Assembly: GCF_001456935.1 (NCBI RefSeq)
Contig: NZ_KQ758483.1
Location: 620,001-684,000 of the forward strand
Reading direction: 5' to 3'
Length of the DNA stretch: 64,000 bases
Source of the DNA: [Bacillus] enclensis
GTDB taxonomy: Bacteria; Bacillota; Bacilli; Bacillales; Bacillaceae_B
The position numbers and the translations under genes were made by a program. Shown piece after piece: positions 26,538 through 36,695 of the stretch. Each line of letters opens with the position of its first letter. Within the stretch, counting starts at the first letter, position 1. The notes under the pieces were generated by a model. The model was not told the DNA's origin, made no database searches, and saw only the letters and a list, made by a program, of their open reading frames with translations.

Positions 26538-27890
26538 TTGCACATGGTGAAAACTGGTCAGGATACGTGGCTAAAACAGGATGAACAATTTGTCTGGCAT
26601 TCGATGAAGCCGTATAATCCCGCTGGGACGATGGTAGTAACGGAATCCAACGGATCATGGGTGACCGATCATGAGGGGAAGAAATATTTGGACGGTATGG
26701 CCGGTTTATGGTGCGTGAACGTCGGTTATGGGAGACAGGAGCTTGCTGAAGCTGCATATGAACAACTTAAAAAAATGGCTTACTTCCCGTTGACACAGAG
26801 TCATCAGCCGGCGATTCAGCTTGCTGAAAAACTGAACGGGCTTCTGGGGGATGATTATGTCATCTTTTTCTCAAACAGCGGTTCTGAAGCAAATGAGACG
26901 GCATTTAAAATCGCCCGTCAATATCATCAGCAAAAAGGTGAAGGGGAACGTTATAAGATTGTTTCCAGATATCGCGCTTATCATGGAAACTCAATGGGAG
27001 CACTGGCTGCAACGGGGCAGGCGCAAAGGAAATACAAGTACGAACCACTTGCTCCCGGCTTCATCCATGTTGCCCCTCCGGACTCCTACCGGGATGACGC
27101 GAATGGGAAATCCCCGCATGAACTGCCCGGGGTCAAGGCCATCGATCAAGCAATGACCTGGGAGCTCAGTGAAACGGTTGCCGCTGTCATTATGGAACCA
27201 ATCATCACCGGCGGAGGAATTTTGGTACCGCAAGAGGGATATATGAAAGCAGTCAAGGAAGTGTGCGAAAATCATGGTGCCCTGTTGATCGTCGATGAGG
27301 TGATATGTGGTTTCGGGCGAACAGGCAAGCCATTCGGTTTCATGAATTATGATGTGAAACCGGACATCATCACAATGGCAAAAGGAATTACATCTGCGTA
27401 CCTGCCGTTATCAGCAACAGCAGTGAAACGTGAGATCTATGAGGCTTTCAAAGGCTCTGAAGAATATGATTACTTCCGGCATATCAATACGTTCGGAGGG
27501 AATCCGGCAGCTTGTGCACTGGCTGTCAAGAACATTGAAATCATGGAGAATGAAGATCTCTTCGCAAGGTCGGCTGAACTCGGTGAAACAGCGATCAATA
27601 CATTGAAAAACCAACTGCAGGATCATCCATTGGTCGGTGACGTAAGAGGGAAAGGACTACTAATAGGAATAGAAATGGTAAAGGATAGACAATCGAAAGA
27701 ACCATTGGAAGTGGATGTAGTGAACAAAGTCATTTCCTATTGCAAGCAAAACGGCGTCATCATCGGAAAAAACGGAGCCACTGTCGCCGGATACAACAAT
27801 GTCTTGACACTTTCCCCTCCGCTTACGATCGATGTCGAGGATCTTGAACTTTTACTCTCAACTGTCATTGAAGGAATAAAACAAGTGTAA
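26538..27890 (+). CDS. Class-III omega-aminotransferase (beta-alanine/beta-aminoisobutyrate)
   Basis: The 450-residue PLP enzyme is a class-III aminotransferase. Family landmarks are GLWCVNVGYGR near residue 57, SNSGSEANETAFK near 114, EPIITGGGILVP near 221, VDEVICGFGRTG near 253 and the PLP lysine in ITMAKGITSAYLP near 283. It should move the amino group of beta-alanine to pyruvate or 2-oxoglutarate, giving malonate semialdehyde for the dehydrogenase encoded just upstream. The amino acceptor cannot be told from sequence. Start ATG 26538 follows GTAAGGAGG. Confidence 0.9.
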   Translation: MHMVKTGQDTWLKQDEQFVWHSMKPYNPAGTMVVTESNGSWVTDHEGKKYLDGMAGLWCVNVGYGRQELAEAAYEQLKKMAYFPLTQSHQPAIQLAEKLNGLLGDDYVIFFSNSGSEANETAFKIARQYHQQKGEGERYKIVSRYRAYHGNSMGALAATGQAQRKYKYEPLAPGFIHVAPPDSYRDDANGKSPHELPGVKAIDQAMTWELSETVAAVIMEPIITGGGILVPQEGYMKAVKEVCENHGALLIVDEVICGFGRTGKPFGFMNYDVKPDIITMAKGITSAYLPLSATAVKREIYEAFKGSEEYDYFRHINTFGGNPAACALAVKNIEIMENEDLFARSAELGETAINTLKNQLQDHPLVGDVRGKGLLIGIEMVKDRQSKEPLEVDVVNKVISYCKQNGVIIGKNGATVAGYNNVLTLSPPLTIDVEDLELLLSTVIEGIKQV

Positions 27891-27980
27891 TGAAAGATGA
27901 GCAGCTTCAATCATAGAAGCTGCTCGTTGATTCATAACTGGTTAACTTCGGAAGAACAAACAAGTGAATATCAAATCAAA

Positions 27981-28020
27981 AACGCACTGTATCTCACAAT
28001 GGAATCACTGTGTGTTTTTT
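27981..28020 (+). terminator. Candidate terminator of the mmsA-aminotransferase operon
   Basis: AACGCAC pairs with GTGTGTT (one G-U) around a long loop and ends in TTTTTT. A second stem without a T-run (GAGCAGCTTC / GAAGCTGCTC, 27899-27925) lies just after the gene. Confidence 0.5.
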
Positions 28021-28232
28021 ATTGTTATTAAGGTGTTATAAACGTTTTGGTTGATGAATCTTATGGGGGTGCACATTCCACTACTATATAAATAACTTTT
28101 GGAATTAGTGGTAGTTAATATGCTTAAAAACCTGACTGACGAAGAAACAGTTAAGTGTTAAGTTTTAGCTAATAACTTCTTGGCCTTTCTCTTGATTTTT
28201 TATTGACGCGGTAACCAAAGCGTTTAATAACT

Positions 28233-28603
28233 GAGGCTGGGATTAAAAGGTTTTAGTCTATGCAAAGTCCGATAATTTTCGTATTAAGAGGAAAATTATT
28301 TCGGGCTTTAATTTGTTTAAATGTTCATTTAGATTTAGCTCTCTTCAGCGGTTGATTGGAGTGCAAGACGAAGACTCCTGCGGGAAGAGTAGCTTATGTG
28401 AGACTTGTCTAGCTGCGGGGCTTAGAGGCACATGTCATAAGTCAAATCGGCCAAGAAGGCAAAGTACGCCTTCGTGGCCGATTCGCCTTATGCCAACCGC
28501 CTCTTTTCAATGCCCCTCCGCTTTTCTTCCCGCAGGCTTGCCGAGGAGGCTCACGGGCTACCCGCGGAAAGCGTAGTCTTGCACGGAAATCATTAGCGGT
28601 GTT
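28233..28603 (+). repeat. Composite foldback repeat, copy C
   Basis: The end motif GAGGCTGGGATTAAAAGG (28233-28250) is followed by a hairpin (AAAGTCCGATAATTTTC / GAAAATTATTTCGGGCTTT, 28264-28309) and the foldback 28346-28603. The foldback begins CAGCGGTTGATTGGAGTGCA and ends GGAAATCATTAGCGGTGTT. One inner module carries AGAGGCACATGTCATAAG and its mirror CTTATGCCAACCGCCTC. An 87-codon ORF across it is a by-product. The rest of the 27.9-28.7 kb gap shows no gene. Confidence 0.8.
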
Positions 28604-28742
28604 GAGAGTCCACTTATACATTTAAATCTATCTTTTGAAAGTTTGCTCCTCTCAAGTAACCCGTTGATTTATTTCATTATTCACCTTTATTAAAAAATAA
28701 TGGTAAAATTAATTTATCGCACAAAGGATAGGAGAGGGACGA

Positions 28743-29111
28743 ATGACTGTAACATTTAAAGGAATTGATCACATTCAATTGGCCGCACCTGAAGACTGTG
28801 AAAAAGAAGCAAGAAGGTTCTATGGCGAAATGATAGGATTAAAGGAAATCCCCAAGCCGGAAAACCTCCAGGGGAGAGGGGGCTGCTGGTTTCAATTTGG
28901 TTCCCAGGAAGTTCATATTGGCGTACAGCAGGCTTTTGTACCGGCGACTAAAGCTCATCCCGGATTGCTTGTCGAAGGATTAGAAGAATTCCGCAGTTCT
29001 TTGATTGAAAAAGGAATTGAAATCAAAGAAGATACACCTATAAACGGCAGGTGCCGATTCTTTGTATCCGATCCCTTTGGAAATCGGATTGAGTTTCTTG
29101 AATACAATTGA
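28743..29111 (+). CDS. VOC-family (glyoxalase/bleomycin-resistance fold) protein
   Basis: The 122-residue protein is a single vicinal-oxygen-chelate unit. It has an N-terminal GIDHIQLAAP (His10, likely metal ligand), RFYGEMIGL near residue 27, and the C-terminal SDPFGNRIEFLE (Glu ligand). Family members are dioxygenases, glyoxalases, or fosfomycin/bleomycin-resistance proteins; the substrate cannot be told. ATG 28743 follows ATAGGAGAGGG. Confidence 0.88.
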   Translation: MTVTFKGIDHIQLAAPEDCEKEARRFYGEMIGLKEIPKPENLQGRGGCWFQFGSQEVHIGVQQAFVPATKAHPGLLVEGLEEFRSSLIEKGIEIKEDTPINGRCRFFVSDPFGNRIEFLEYN

Positions 29112-29119
29112 TTACTGAA

Positions 29120-29154
29120 ATAGAAGGCATCCCGCTCCGGTGAGATGCCTCTAT
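29120..29154. terminator. Hairpin between convergent VOC and VanW genes
   Basis: ATAGAAGGCATC pairs with GATGCCTCTAT around a 12-base loop. The T-run is poor, so termination in either direction is likely but not certain. Confidence 0.5.
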
Positions 29155-30074
29155 TAGCGTTGCCGTATTTCTTGTGGTAAATCATTGGATGCAGGGGGCA
29201 CATCTCTTTTTTTGACAAGGATGGATTCGGAAGAATATATCGAGACAATCAACTGGCCGCCATATATTTTTGCTCGAATCAAAAGGGGCTGGTTATAGAT
29301 GTTCCGAAAAATGAAATCCGGGCCGTACCAACTTACAGTTGCATCCCTTCCCTTGGGTACATATGGGACTCTTTTACTGTGATGATACCGTTCCATAATT
29401 TCTACCCCCGCAAGGTCCACTGCATTGAACAGAGTCGAAGAGACCTGACAAATCCCCCCGCCGATATCTTCGGAAAGTTCCCCTCTCACAATGACTGGAG
29501 CCTTTTTATATCCTTTCTCCCTGGTTCTTTTACCGACCACTTTATTAAATGAGAATGTTTCACCAGGAAAAACAACCGTATTGTCGACCTCTTTGACAGC
29601 AAGGCTGATATTATGGGAGCGTTCAACATTGCGTTGATTGAAATAAGTGACATATTGTCCTATTTTCTTGTCTCGGATTGAAGATAGTAACTCGCTGTCC
29701 ACACGGGGATAGATGACTTGTAATGGAACATCGATGGAAGCTGTACCTTTAGAGAATAAAGCTTCTATAAGCTGTTTCTGGAATTTCCTCCGGTGCAACG
29801 TATAGCCATTTTCATGTTCGACTATATGGTTGTGCTCATCAAGGTACGCATCTTGAGGAGGGACCGACACTTTCTTTTGAATGTCTTCCATGAGGTTTTC
29901 AGTTATGGCCGGGTTTAATAGTGGCTCATCAATCACATTATAGGTAAGATCTGTTTTTGAATAAGAGGAAAGATGGCTATCCTGGAAGAAGATTTCTATT
30001 TGATCCGCATGTCCAGCTTTCAGGCCGGGTAATGCAAGAAGACTGATAAGAGTTAGTTTTGATAATAACTGCAT
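29154..30074 (-). CDS. VanW-family secreted protein
   Basis: The 306-residue protein has an N-terminal signal-like segment (LLSKLTLISLLALPGLKAGHA) and a VanW domain in its second half (VFPGETFSFNKVVGKRT near 186, GGGICQVSSTLFNAVDLAG near 222, then YHHSKRVPYVPKGRDATVSW). VanW domains occur in cell-envelope proteins and in some vancomycin-resistance clusters, but their activity is unknown. B. subtilis YoaR is of this family. The minus-strand start follows AAGAAGGGA. It is divergent from the next gene, also secreted. Confidence 0.88.
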   Translation of the reverse strand: MQLLSKLTLISLLALPGLKAGHADQIEIFFQDSHLSSYSKTDLTYNVIDEPLLNPAITENLMEDIQKKVSVPPQDAYLDEHNHIVEHENGYTLHRRKFQKQLIEALFSKGTASIDVPLQVIYPRVDSELLSSIRDKKIGQYVTYFNQRNVERSHNISLAVKEVDNTVVFPGETFSFNKVVGKRTREKGYKKAPVIVRGELSEDIGGGICQVSSTLFNAVDLAGVEIMERYHHSKRVPYVPKGRDATVSWYGPDFIFRNIYNQPLLIRAKIYGGQLIVSIYSSESILVKKRDVPPASNDLPQEIRQR

Positions 30075-30216
30075 CGTTCATCATTCCCTTCTTAAAATAG
30101 TATAGGTATGAAATGAACTTTCATGTAACTCATGAACGAGTTTACAGTTACCAATAATTTCAGCTTATTCATTTTCCGTTCAATCAGAAACTATTTAAAA
30201 AAAGGTATGGTTTTTG

Positions 30217-31074
30217 ATGCATATTCAAATGAAAATCTTCATCATTATTCTTTTGCTTTTGTTACTTAGCGGCAGAGTTGAAGCCGAGACGGTTGGGGGA
30301 GATGAACAAACGATAGATGCCCCGCGTCCTTCTTTTTCAGTCGAAATTCTTCCGTGGGAAACAGTAAAAGAATTGATCCCGAATAAATCTTATTTTACGA
30401 TCATTGACGTCCAAACCGGTCTGAGTTTTCACGTGCAGAGGCGTGCAGGAAGCAAACATGCGGATGTACAGCCGCTTACAAATAAAGATACAAAAGTAAT
30501 GAAAAAAATTTATGGAGGGGCATGGAGCTGGGACAGAAGAGCGATACTGGTTCAGTATGATGATCGTTTAATACCAGGCTCTATGAATGGAATGCCTCAT
30601 GGTGCAGGAGCACTTAAGAATGGATTTCCCGGACACTTTTGTGTACATTTTTATGGCAGTACCACCCATAAAACCCCTACACCTGATTTCGCACATAAAT
30701 TGATGATTTTAAGGGCCGGGGGAGAACTGAAAAGGTATGTATACCATATGGATCCATATGAAAGCCTCCACATCCTGGAGGTGGCAATCAATCAACATGA
30801 CGAAGATTTACTTGCATTGATTCTTTCAGGCGGAGAGAGGGGTATTGCAAAAAAAATGATCCATCACGTTAAACACATAGACATTTCGGATTTATCATTG
30901 CTGCCATCAGAAGACATACACCCGATCTTTGGCCTGGTTGTACATGCAAGGTTGAAATGGATCACGGGAGAACAGGAACAAAATGTGAAAAAGGGTGAAA
31001 TGATCATTCGCAGAAACAGTCCTGAAGATCAGTGGGCACTTGATGCCAAGGTACTGGCTGCACTGCTGGAGTGA
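30217..31074 (+). CDS. Secreted protein with YkuD-like HFCVHF signature
   Basis: The 285-residue protein has a clear signal peptide (IFIIILLLLLLSGRVEA, cleavage near residue 22-26). Motifs are FHVQRRAGSKHADVQPLT near residue 72, YGGAWSWDRRAILV near 97, and MPHGAGALKNGFPGHFCVHF near 129-148. The H...G-H-F-C-V-H pattern resembles the SHGCxR active site of L,D-transpeptidases, and related secreted Firmicute proteins carry the same VQR / HADVEPLT / GHFCIHF set. A role in cell-wall chemistry is inference. ATG 30217 and TTG 30214 are both possible; AAAGG lies at 30201-30205. Confidence 0.75.
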   Translation: MHIQMKIFIIILLLLLLSGRVEAETVGGDEQTIDAPRPSFSVEILPWETVKELIPNKSYFTIIDVQTGLSFHVQRRAGSKHADVQPLTNKDTKVMKKIYGGAWSWDRRAILVQYDDRLIPGSMNGMPHGAGALKNGFPGHFCVHFYGSTTHKTPTPDFAHKLMILRAGGELKRYVYHMDPYESLHILEVAINQHDEDLLALILSGGERGIAKKMIHHVKHIDISDLSLLPSEDIHPIFGLVVHARLKWITGEQEQNVKKGEMIIRRNSPEDQWALDAKVLAALLE

Positions 31075-31190
31075 TCATTAACCCTTGGAAAATACTGCGG
31101 AAAATGTATGTAAAAAATGATGCAGCTGAGTTTTTTTCATTCATAAAGAGGGAAAAGGTGCTTTAAACAAATTGTGGAGGGTAAAAACTC

Positions 31191-31829
31191 ATGCTGGAGT
31201 TCATAATAAATGTTATTAAAGAAATAGGAATGTGGGGGCTATTTGCAGGAAATGCAATAGAAGCATCATCTTTACCTTTTCCTGGAGTGCTTGTCACACT
31301 CACATATGGATACCTTCTTGACCCGTCCTGGGGGAAGCTGATCGGCCTGGCTGTTATTAGCAGCGTGATTTATACGGTGTTCAGCTATATCCCATATGGA
31401 ATCGGGTTTAAGATTAAACATACGATCAAGGAAAAGACAAACAGCAAAAATACAAGAAAAGTTGAAAAAGCTCAAAAGTGGTTCAGGAAATACGGGATAT
31501 GGAGCATCGCCCTCTCGCGCCCTCTTGGAATCGGGAACTATATCTCATATGCATCCGGGATCAGTAAAGTAAATAAGATAAAGTTTGGTATGCTTACATT
31601 CATCGGGATTTTCCCAGTCACCTTCATCATGCTCATTGTAGGGAAAAATGGAAATTTGAAGTCGGTACAGGCATTGATGAGCAATGTTCAGAACTATATC
31701 TTTATTGGAGGGGCCGCCGTGCTCATCATTTATATTGCGTATAAATTTTTCTATACCGCCGGAAAGAAAAAGAACAAGGATTCTTCTAACAATGAATCAC
31801 CTAAAGTGGCTAAACAAGGTGATTCATAA
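31191..31829 (+). CDS. DedA/VTT-family membrane protein
   Basis: The 212-residue protein has about five membrane segments and the DedA (SNARE-associated, VTT) pattern: GLFAGNAIEASSLPFPGVLV near residue 16, a loop ending FRKYGIWSIALSRPLGIGNYIS near 98-118, and ASGISKVNKIKFGML. Some DedA proteins are lipid-carrier flippases that recycle undecaprenyl phosphate. The lysine-rich tail is cytoplasmic. ATG 31191 follows GTGGAGGG. Confidence 0.85.
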   Translation: MLEFIINVIKEIGMWGLFAGNAIEASSLPFPGVLVTLTYGYLLDPSWGKLIGLAVISSVIYTVFSYIPYGIGFKIKHTIKEKTNSKNTRKVEKAQKWFRKYGIWSIALSRPLGIGNYISYASGISKVNKIKFGMLTFIGIFPVTFIMLIVGKNGNLKSVQALMSNVQNYIFIGGAAVLIIYIAYKFFYTAGKKKNKDSSNNESPKVAKQGDS

Positions 31830-31834
31830 TCGCA

Positions 31835-31867
31835 AAACGCTGCTCCTTTCATGAGCGGCGTTTTTTT
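31835..31867 (+). terminator. Terminator after dedA-like gene
   Basis: AAACGCTGCTC CTTTCAT GAGCGGCGTTT followed by T-run. Confidence 0.88.
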
Positions 31868-31914
31868 GCCTGCGTTTTACTATTTTCTTCTATGTGCTTC
31901 TTTTTGAGTCGATA

Positions 31915-31923
31915 TGATATAAT
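31915..31923 (+). promoter_or_regulatory. Extended -10 promoter of mutS
   Basis: TGATATAAT at 31915-31923 fits an extended -10 (TGnTATAAT). The transcript would start near 31930, leaving a short leader. Confidence 0.55.
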
Positions 31924-31970
31924 GAGGAGTCGAAATTAGTAGAATTAGCATGAAAGGTTTGATTCGAACC

Positions 31971-34610
31971 ATGACTCAATATACGCCGATGATCAGGCAA
32001 TATTTACAAGTAAAGGCAGATTATCAGGATGCCTTTTTATTTTTTCGTTTAGGTGATTTTTATGAAATGTTCTTTGATGATGCAATTACGGCCTCACAGG
32101 AACTTGAAATAACATTAACAAGCCGTGATGGAGGGGGAGAGGAAAGAATCCCTATGTGCGGGGTCCCTTATCACTCCGCTTCCAATTACATAGAACAGCT
32201 GATCAACAAAGGATTCAAAGTGGCCATTTGTGAACAGACTGAAGACCCGAAGCAGGCAAAGGGGGTCGTTAAGAGGGAAGTTGTTCAGCTGATCACTCCT
32301 GGAACTGTAATGGACGGGAAGGGTTTGAATGATAAAGAAAACAATTATATTGCATCCGTGACTCCGTTTGACGATGAAACGTTCGGGCTCGCATACAGTG
32401 ACCTTACCACTGGTGAATCCAAAGTCACCCTTGTAACAGGCGGCCTTCAAAACTTACTGAATGAACTGGCGACAATCGAGGCAAAAGAAGTGGTGCTTCC
32501 CCCGGATGTAGATAAAGAAACCCAAAGAAGAATCAACGAGAGAAGTGACCTTACACTTTCATATGAAAATGAGACAAGTCTGGATCCTTCATTCTCACAT
32601 CTTGTAGAAGCTCTCGACCAGGAAAAATTGAAGGTAAGTACAGCGAGGCTGTTTCAATATTTATTCCGAACCCAGAAAAGAAGTCTCGATCACTTGCAAG
32701 AAGCAGAGACGTATCATATCTACCAATATATGAAAATGGATTATTATTCTAAAAGGAATCTCGAATTGACAGAGACGATCCGCTCCAAAGGGAAAAAAGG
32801 GTCACTCCTATGGCTGCTGGATGAAACCATGACGGCAATGGGGGCACGCCTCCTTAAACAATGGATCGACCGTCCGCTTATTCAAGTGAAAGAAATACAG
32901 AAACGTCAGACCGTGGTGGAAGTCCTCTTGGAGAGATTTTTCGAAAGGCAGGATTTAAGGGAACGACTTAAAGAAGTGTACGATTTGGAACGATTGGCGG
33001 GAAGGGTAGCCTTCGGTAATGTGAATGCACGTGATCTGATTCAACTGAAAAAATCGCTGCAGCAAGTCCCTGTTTTAAAACATCTGGTGGAGACAATGGG
33101 CAATGAAGCTACTGATGCACTCGTGTCGGACCTGGATCCTTGTGAGGATCTGACAGATTTACTGGAGCAGGCATTGGTCGAAAATCCGCCTCTTTCCATT
33201 AAAGAAGGCAGCCTCTTAAGGGACGGCTACCATGAAGAACTGGATCAGTACCGTGATGCAAGCAAGAACGGGAAGAGCTGGATTGCAGAGCTTGAACGGA
33301 AAGAACGGGAGCGTACCGGAATACGCTCATTGAAGGTCGGATTCAACCGGGTATTCGGTTATTATATCGAAGTCACCAAAGCGAACCTTCATCATCTGGA
33401 AGAAGGCAGATACGAAAGAAAACAAACGTTGACGAATGCTGAGCGTTTCATCACCCCTGAATTAAAGGAGAAAGAATCCATCATTCTTCAGGCTAATGAG
33501 AAATCTGTTGAATTGGAGTATGAACTTTTCATCGGAATCAGGGAAACTGTAAAAGAGTTCATTCCGCGTCTCCAAAAGTTGGCAAGGCTCGTGAGTGAGC
33601 TGGACGTACTTCAATGTTTTGCTACTGTAAGCGAAAAAAGGCATTATACGAAGCCAGCATTCAATGAGGAACGCCGGATCATCCTGCATGATGGACGCCA
33701 TCCAGTGGTTGAGAAGGTAATGGGTGCCCAGGAGTATGTGCCAAATGACTGTTTCATGGATGCAGAACGGGAAATGCTCCTTATTACAGGGCCAAATATG
33801 TCCGGTAAGAGTACCTATATGAGGCAGATAGCACTTACGTCCATCCTGGCCCAGATCGGTTGTTATGTACCTGCAAGCAGGGCGGACCTCCCTGTGTTCG
33901 ATCAGGTATTTACACGTATAGGAGCGGCTGATGACTTGATTTCCGGACAGAGTACATTCATGGTCGAAATGCTCGAGGCGAAGAATGCAATCGTCAATGC
34001 GACACAGCAGAGCTTGATCCTTTTCGATGAAATCGGACGGGGTACATCCACATATGACGGAATGGCCCTCGCCCAGGCGATCATTGAATACATCCATGAA
34101 AATATCGGGGCAAAAACCCTGTTCTCCACCCATTATCATGAACTGACAACTCTTGAAGAAGAATTAATCAAGGTCAAAAATGTACATGTCAGCGCAATGG
34201 AGCAAAATGGAAAGCTTGTCTTTCTTCACAAGATCAAAGAAGGGGCTGCAGATAAGAGTTACGGTATTCATGTGGCTGAACTGGCAGATCTACCTCAGGA
34301 GCTGATCCGGCGGGCGAACGAAATATTAACGCATCTTGAAAGAGAGGAAACTGAGTCTTCAGTATCCCGGTCGAAGGCAGAAGCTGCAAGTACGAAAGAG
34401 AAGACGAAAGAGAAGACAAATGATGAGCTCAATGAGGAACTCGCACAGCTTTCCTTTTTCCAGACAGAGGAAACTGCAGCCAAAGAGTCAACACCCACAT
34501 CAAAGGAAAAGAAACTGCTGGATGAATTGAAGAAACTCGATATCCTTGAAATGACACCACTTGATGCGATGAATACTTTATACGGAATACAAAAAAAGCT
34601 AAAAAAATAA
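31971..34610 (+). CDS. mutS: DNA mismatch repair protein MutS
   Basis: The 879-residue protein recognises mismatches and works with MutL. The N-terminal mismatch-binding domain contains the family Phe-x-Glu region near [11 protein letters not shown]. The ATPase has Walker [14 protein letters not shown] near residue 607, the Walker B region [14 protein letters not shown] and STHYHELT. Near the C-terminus QLSFF is the usual sliding-clamp binding motif, after a Lys/Glu-rich linker. ATG 31971 gives the expected [12 protein letters not shown] and has AAAGG upstream; the in-frame ATG 31950 has no ribosome site and lies close to the predicted transcript start. mutL begins 14 bases later. Confidence 0.96.
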   Translation: MTQYTPMIRQYLQVKADYQDAFLFFRLGDFYEMFFDDAITASQELEITLTSRDGGGEERIPMCGVPYHSASNYIEQLINKGFKVAICEQTEDPKQAKGVVKREVVQLITPGTVMDGKGLNDKENNYIASVTPFDDETFGLAYSDLTTGESKVTLVTGGLQNLLNELATIEAKEVVLPPDVDKETQRRINERSDLTLSYENETSLDPSFSHLVEALDQEKLKVSTARLFQYLFRTQKRSLDHLQEAETYHIYQYMKMDYYSKRNLELTETIRSKGKKGSLLWLLDETMTAMGARLLKQWIDRPLIQVKEIQKRQTVVEVLLERFFERQDLRERLKEVYDLERLAGRVAFGNVNARDLIQLKKSLQQVPVLKHLVETMGNEATDALVSDLDPCEDLTDLLEQALVENPPLSIKEGSLLRDGYHEELDQYRDASKNGKSWIAELERKERERTGIRSLKVGFNRVFGYYIEVTKANLHHLEEGRYERKQTLTNAERFITPELKEKESIILQANEKSVELEYELFIGIRETVKEFIPRLQKLARLVSELDVLQCFATVSEKRHYTKPAFNEERRIILHDGRHPVVEKVMGAQEYVPNDCFMDAEREMLLITGPNMSGKSTYMRQIALTSILAQIGCYVPASRADLPVFDQVFTRIGAADDLISGQSTFMVEMLEAKNAIVNATQQSLILFDEIGRGTSTYDGMALAQAIIEYIHENIGAKTLFSTHYHELTTLEEELIKVKNVHVSAMEQNGKLVFLHKIKEGAADKSYGIHVAELADLPQELIRRANEILTHLEREETESSVSRSKAEAASTKEKTKEKTNDELNEELAQLSFFQTEETAAKESTPTSKEKKLLDELKKLDILEMTPLDAMNTLYGIQKKLKK

Positions 34611-34623
34611 AGGCGGTGTAATC

Positions 34624-36522
34624 GTGGCAAAGATCTTTCAGCTTGATGACTCGCTTTCCAACAAAATAGCAGCGGGCGAGGTTGTTGAAAGGCCAGCTTC
34701 AGTCGTAAAAGAGCTCTTGGAAAATAGTATCGATGCCAACGGTGATGTGATCGAAATTCACATAGAAGAAGCGGGCCTTAATTCGATCCGCATCATCGAT
34801 AATGGGGACGGTATCGAAGAGGAAGATGTTAAGACGGCTTTCAGGAGGCATGCAACAAGTAAGATTAAAGATGAGAATGATCTTTTCAGGATCCGTACCC
34901 TGGGATTCAGGGGGGAGGCACTGCCGAGTATCGCGTCTGTTTCGTACTTTACCATGAGCACAAGTACAGGCGAGGGACCAGGTACATTTATCGAACTTCA
35001 TGGCGGTGTGATCAAAAAGCTCGAAAAGACTTCTTCAAGAAAAGGAACGGATATAACGGTTTCACAAATTTTCTATAACACTCCTGCCCGTTTAAAGTAC
35101 TTGAAGACCATCCATACAGAGCTCGGAAACATCAGTGATGTGGTGAATCGAATCGCACTTGCTCATCCGGAAGTATCAATCAGGCTCCTGCATAATGGGA
35201 AGCCGCTCCTTCATACAAATGGAAGCGGTGATGTGCGTCAAGTCCTCGCTGCTATCTATGGTATCGGTATTGCAAAGAAAATGGTTCCCATTGAAGTGAG
35301 TACGCTGGATTTCCGGGTCAGCGGATATGTTTCCCTTCCTGAGATCACCCGGGCATCGAGGAATTATATATCGACGATGATCAATGGAAGATTCATAAAA
35401 AATTATGCGCTTGCTAAAGCGATAGGGGAGGGATACCATACCCTCCTGCCGATAGGAAGGCATCCAATTGTATTATTGAACATTGATATGGATCCTGTCC
35501 TCATTGATGTGAATGTTCACCCTTCCAAAATGGAAGTTCGTATAAGTAAAGAAAATGAATTGAATTCACTTGTGACCGAGGGTATCAAGGCAGTCTTTAA
35601 ACAAAAAGAGCTTATTCCTTCAGGAACATCTGCAGCAAGACCTGTCAAACCTAAGTCTGAGCAAACGTACATGAGCCTGGATCACAGCCCTGCTCCAACA
35701 AATATAAGTCCAGGCTCATGGACGACAATGCCCGGAGAAGCACTTCCCAAAGAGAAGGCAGGGGAGAATGCGGCCAGAGAGTTTCCGCAAATGGCAGCGG
35801 AAGAGAGAAGGCCTTTTCAGGCTGAAACTCCATCAGACGATAGTTATCATGAAGAAGAAATGTCCGTTGAGCAAGCTGAAGATGCTGCGATTGATCATAG
35901 AGTAATGGCTGAAGACCCGGACAAAGAAACAGAAGCACTCAGGGTGCCTCCGCTTTATCCGGTGGGGCAAATGCACGGAACATACCTTTTTGCTCAAAAT
36001 GACCAAGGGCTGTACATCATTGATCAGCACGCTGCACAGGAACGCATCAAATATGAATTCTTCAAAGAAAAAGTGGGACAGGTTGCGAAAGAGCTGCAAG
36101 AACTGCTGGTGCCGCTGACACTGGAATATTCGATGGATGAATATATCAAAATTAATGAAAACCGGTCTGCACTTGAAGAAGTCGGGGTTTTTCTGGAAGA
36201 GTTCGGACAGAACAGTTTTATTGTCCGTTCACATCCTCAATGGTTTCCCCCAGGTGAAGAAAAGGAAACGATAGAAGATATGATCCAACAAGTTCTTAAA
36301 ATGAACCGTGTGGACATCCGAAAGCTACGCGAGGAAGCAGCAATCATGATGAGCTGCAAGGGATCCATCAAGGCAAACCACCATTTAAGGAATGACGAGA
36401 TCCTTGCACTGCTGGATGAATTGAGAAGGACCAACGACCCTTTCACTTGTCCGCACGGCCGTCCGATCATCATCCATTACTCTACCTATGAGATGGAAAA
36501 AATGTTTAAACGGATAATGTAA
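34624..36522 (+). CDS. mutL: DNA mismatch repair protein MutL
   Basis: The 632-residue GHKL ATPase and endonuclease is the partner of MutS. ATP-site motifs are [11 protein letters not shown] near residue 28, DNGDGI near 60 and [11 protein letters not shown] near 93. The C-terminal endonuclease site is present: [12 protein letters not shown] near residue 468 and CPHGRP near 613, as expected in bacteria without MutH. The linker near 330-440 is acidic and variable. GTG 34624 follows AAAGGCGGTG; it is co-transcribed with mutS. Confidence 0.96.
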   Translation: MAKIFQLDDSLSNKIAAGEVVERPASVVKELLENSIDANGDVIEIHIEEAGLNSIRIIDNGDGIEEEDVKTAFRRHATSKIKDENDLFRIRTLGFRGEALPSIASVSYFTMSTSTGEGPGTFIELHGGVIKKLEKTSSRKGTDITVSQIFYNTPARLKYLKTIHTELGNISDVVNRIALAHPEVSIRLLHNGKPLLHTNGSGDVRQVLAAIYGIGIAKKMVPIEVSTLDFRVSGYVSLPEITRASRNYISTMINGRFIKNYALAKAIGEGYHTLLPIGRHPIVLLNIDMDPVLIDVNVHPSKMEVRISKENELNSLVTEGIKAVFKQKELIPSGTSAARPVKPKSEQTYMSLDHSPAPTNISPGSWTTMPGEALPKEKAGENAAREFPQMAAEERRPFQAETPSDDSYHEEEMSVEQAEDAAIDHRVMAEDPDKETEALRVPPLYPVGQMHGTYLFAQNDQGLYIIDQHAAQERIKYEFFKEKVGQVAKELQELLVPLTLEYSMDEYIKINENRSALEEVGVFLEEFGQNSFIVRSHPQWFPPGEEKETIEDMIQQVLKMNRVDIRKLREEAAIMMSCKGSIKANHHLRNDEILALLDELRRTNDPFTCPHGRPIIIHYSTYEMEKMFKRIM

Positions 36523-36529
36523 CCAATAA

Positions 36530-36565
36530 AAACGAAGTCTGGTATACCCAGGCTTCGTTTTTTTT
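36530..36565 (+). terminator. Terminator of mutSL
   Basis: AAACGAAGTCTGG TATA CCCAGGCTTCGTTT followed by T-run. Confidence 0.92.
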
Positions 36566-36695
36566 CTATATAAGAATACAAGAATATTATTATGTAAACC
36601 AAATGTCCGATTTAAACGAATTTAAAAATATTAATTGAAATATTTCATCTTTAGTGTAAAATTACACTAAAAGGATTGAATTGGGGGATATGTAA

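Noticed and set aside
28121-28162. 13-codon ORF (ATG CTT AAA AAC CTG ...) in the gap after the aminotransferase gene
   Set aside because: No ribosome site and too short; may be a decayed gene fragment but nothing supports a function.
28313-28576. 87-codon plus-strand ORF rich in Cys/Arg/Pro
   Set aside because: It runs through composite repeat C. A similar ORF in copy E (56169-56423) has the same peptide only because the repeat DNA is alike. No ribosome site, and the reading frame is not kept in copies A, B and D.
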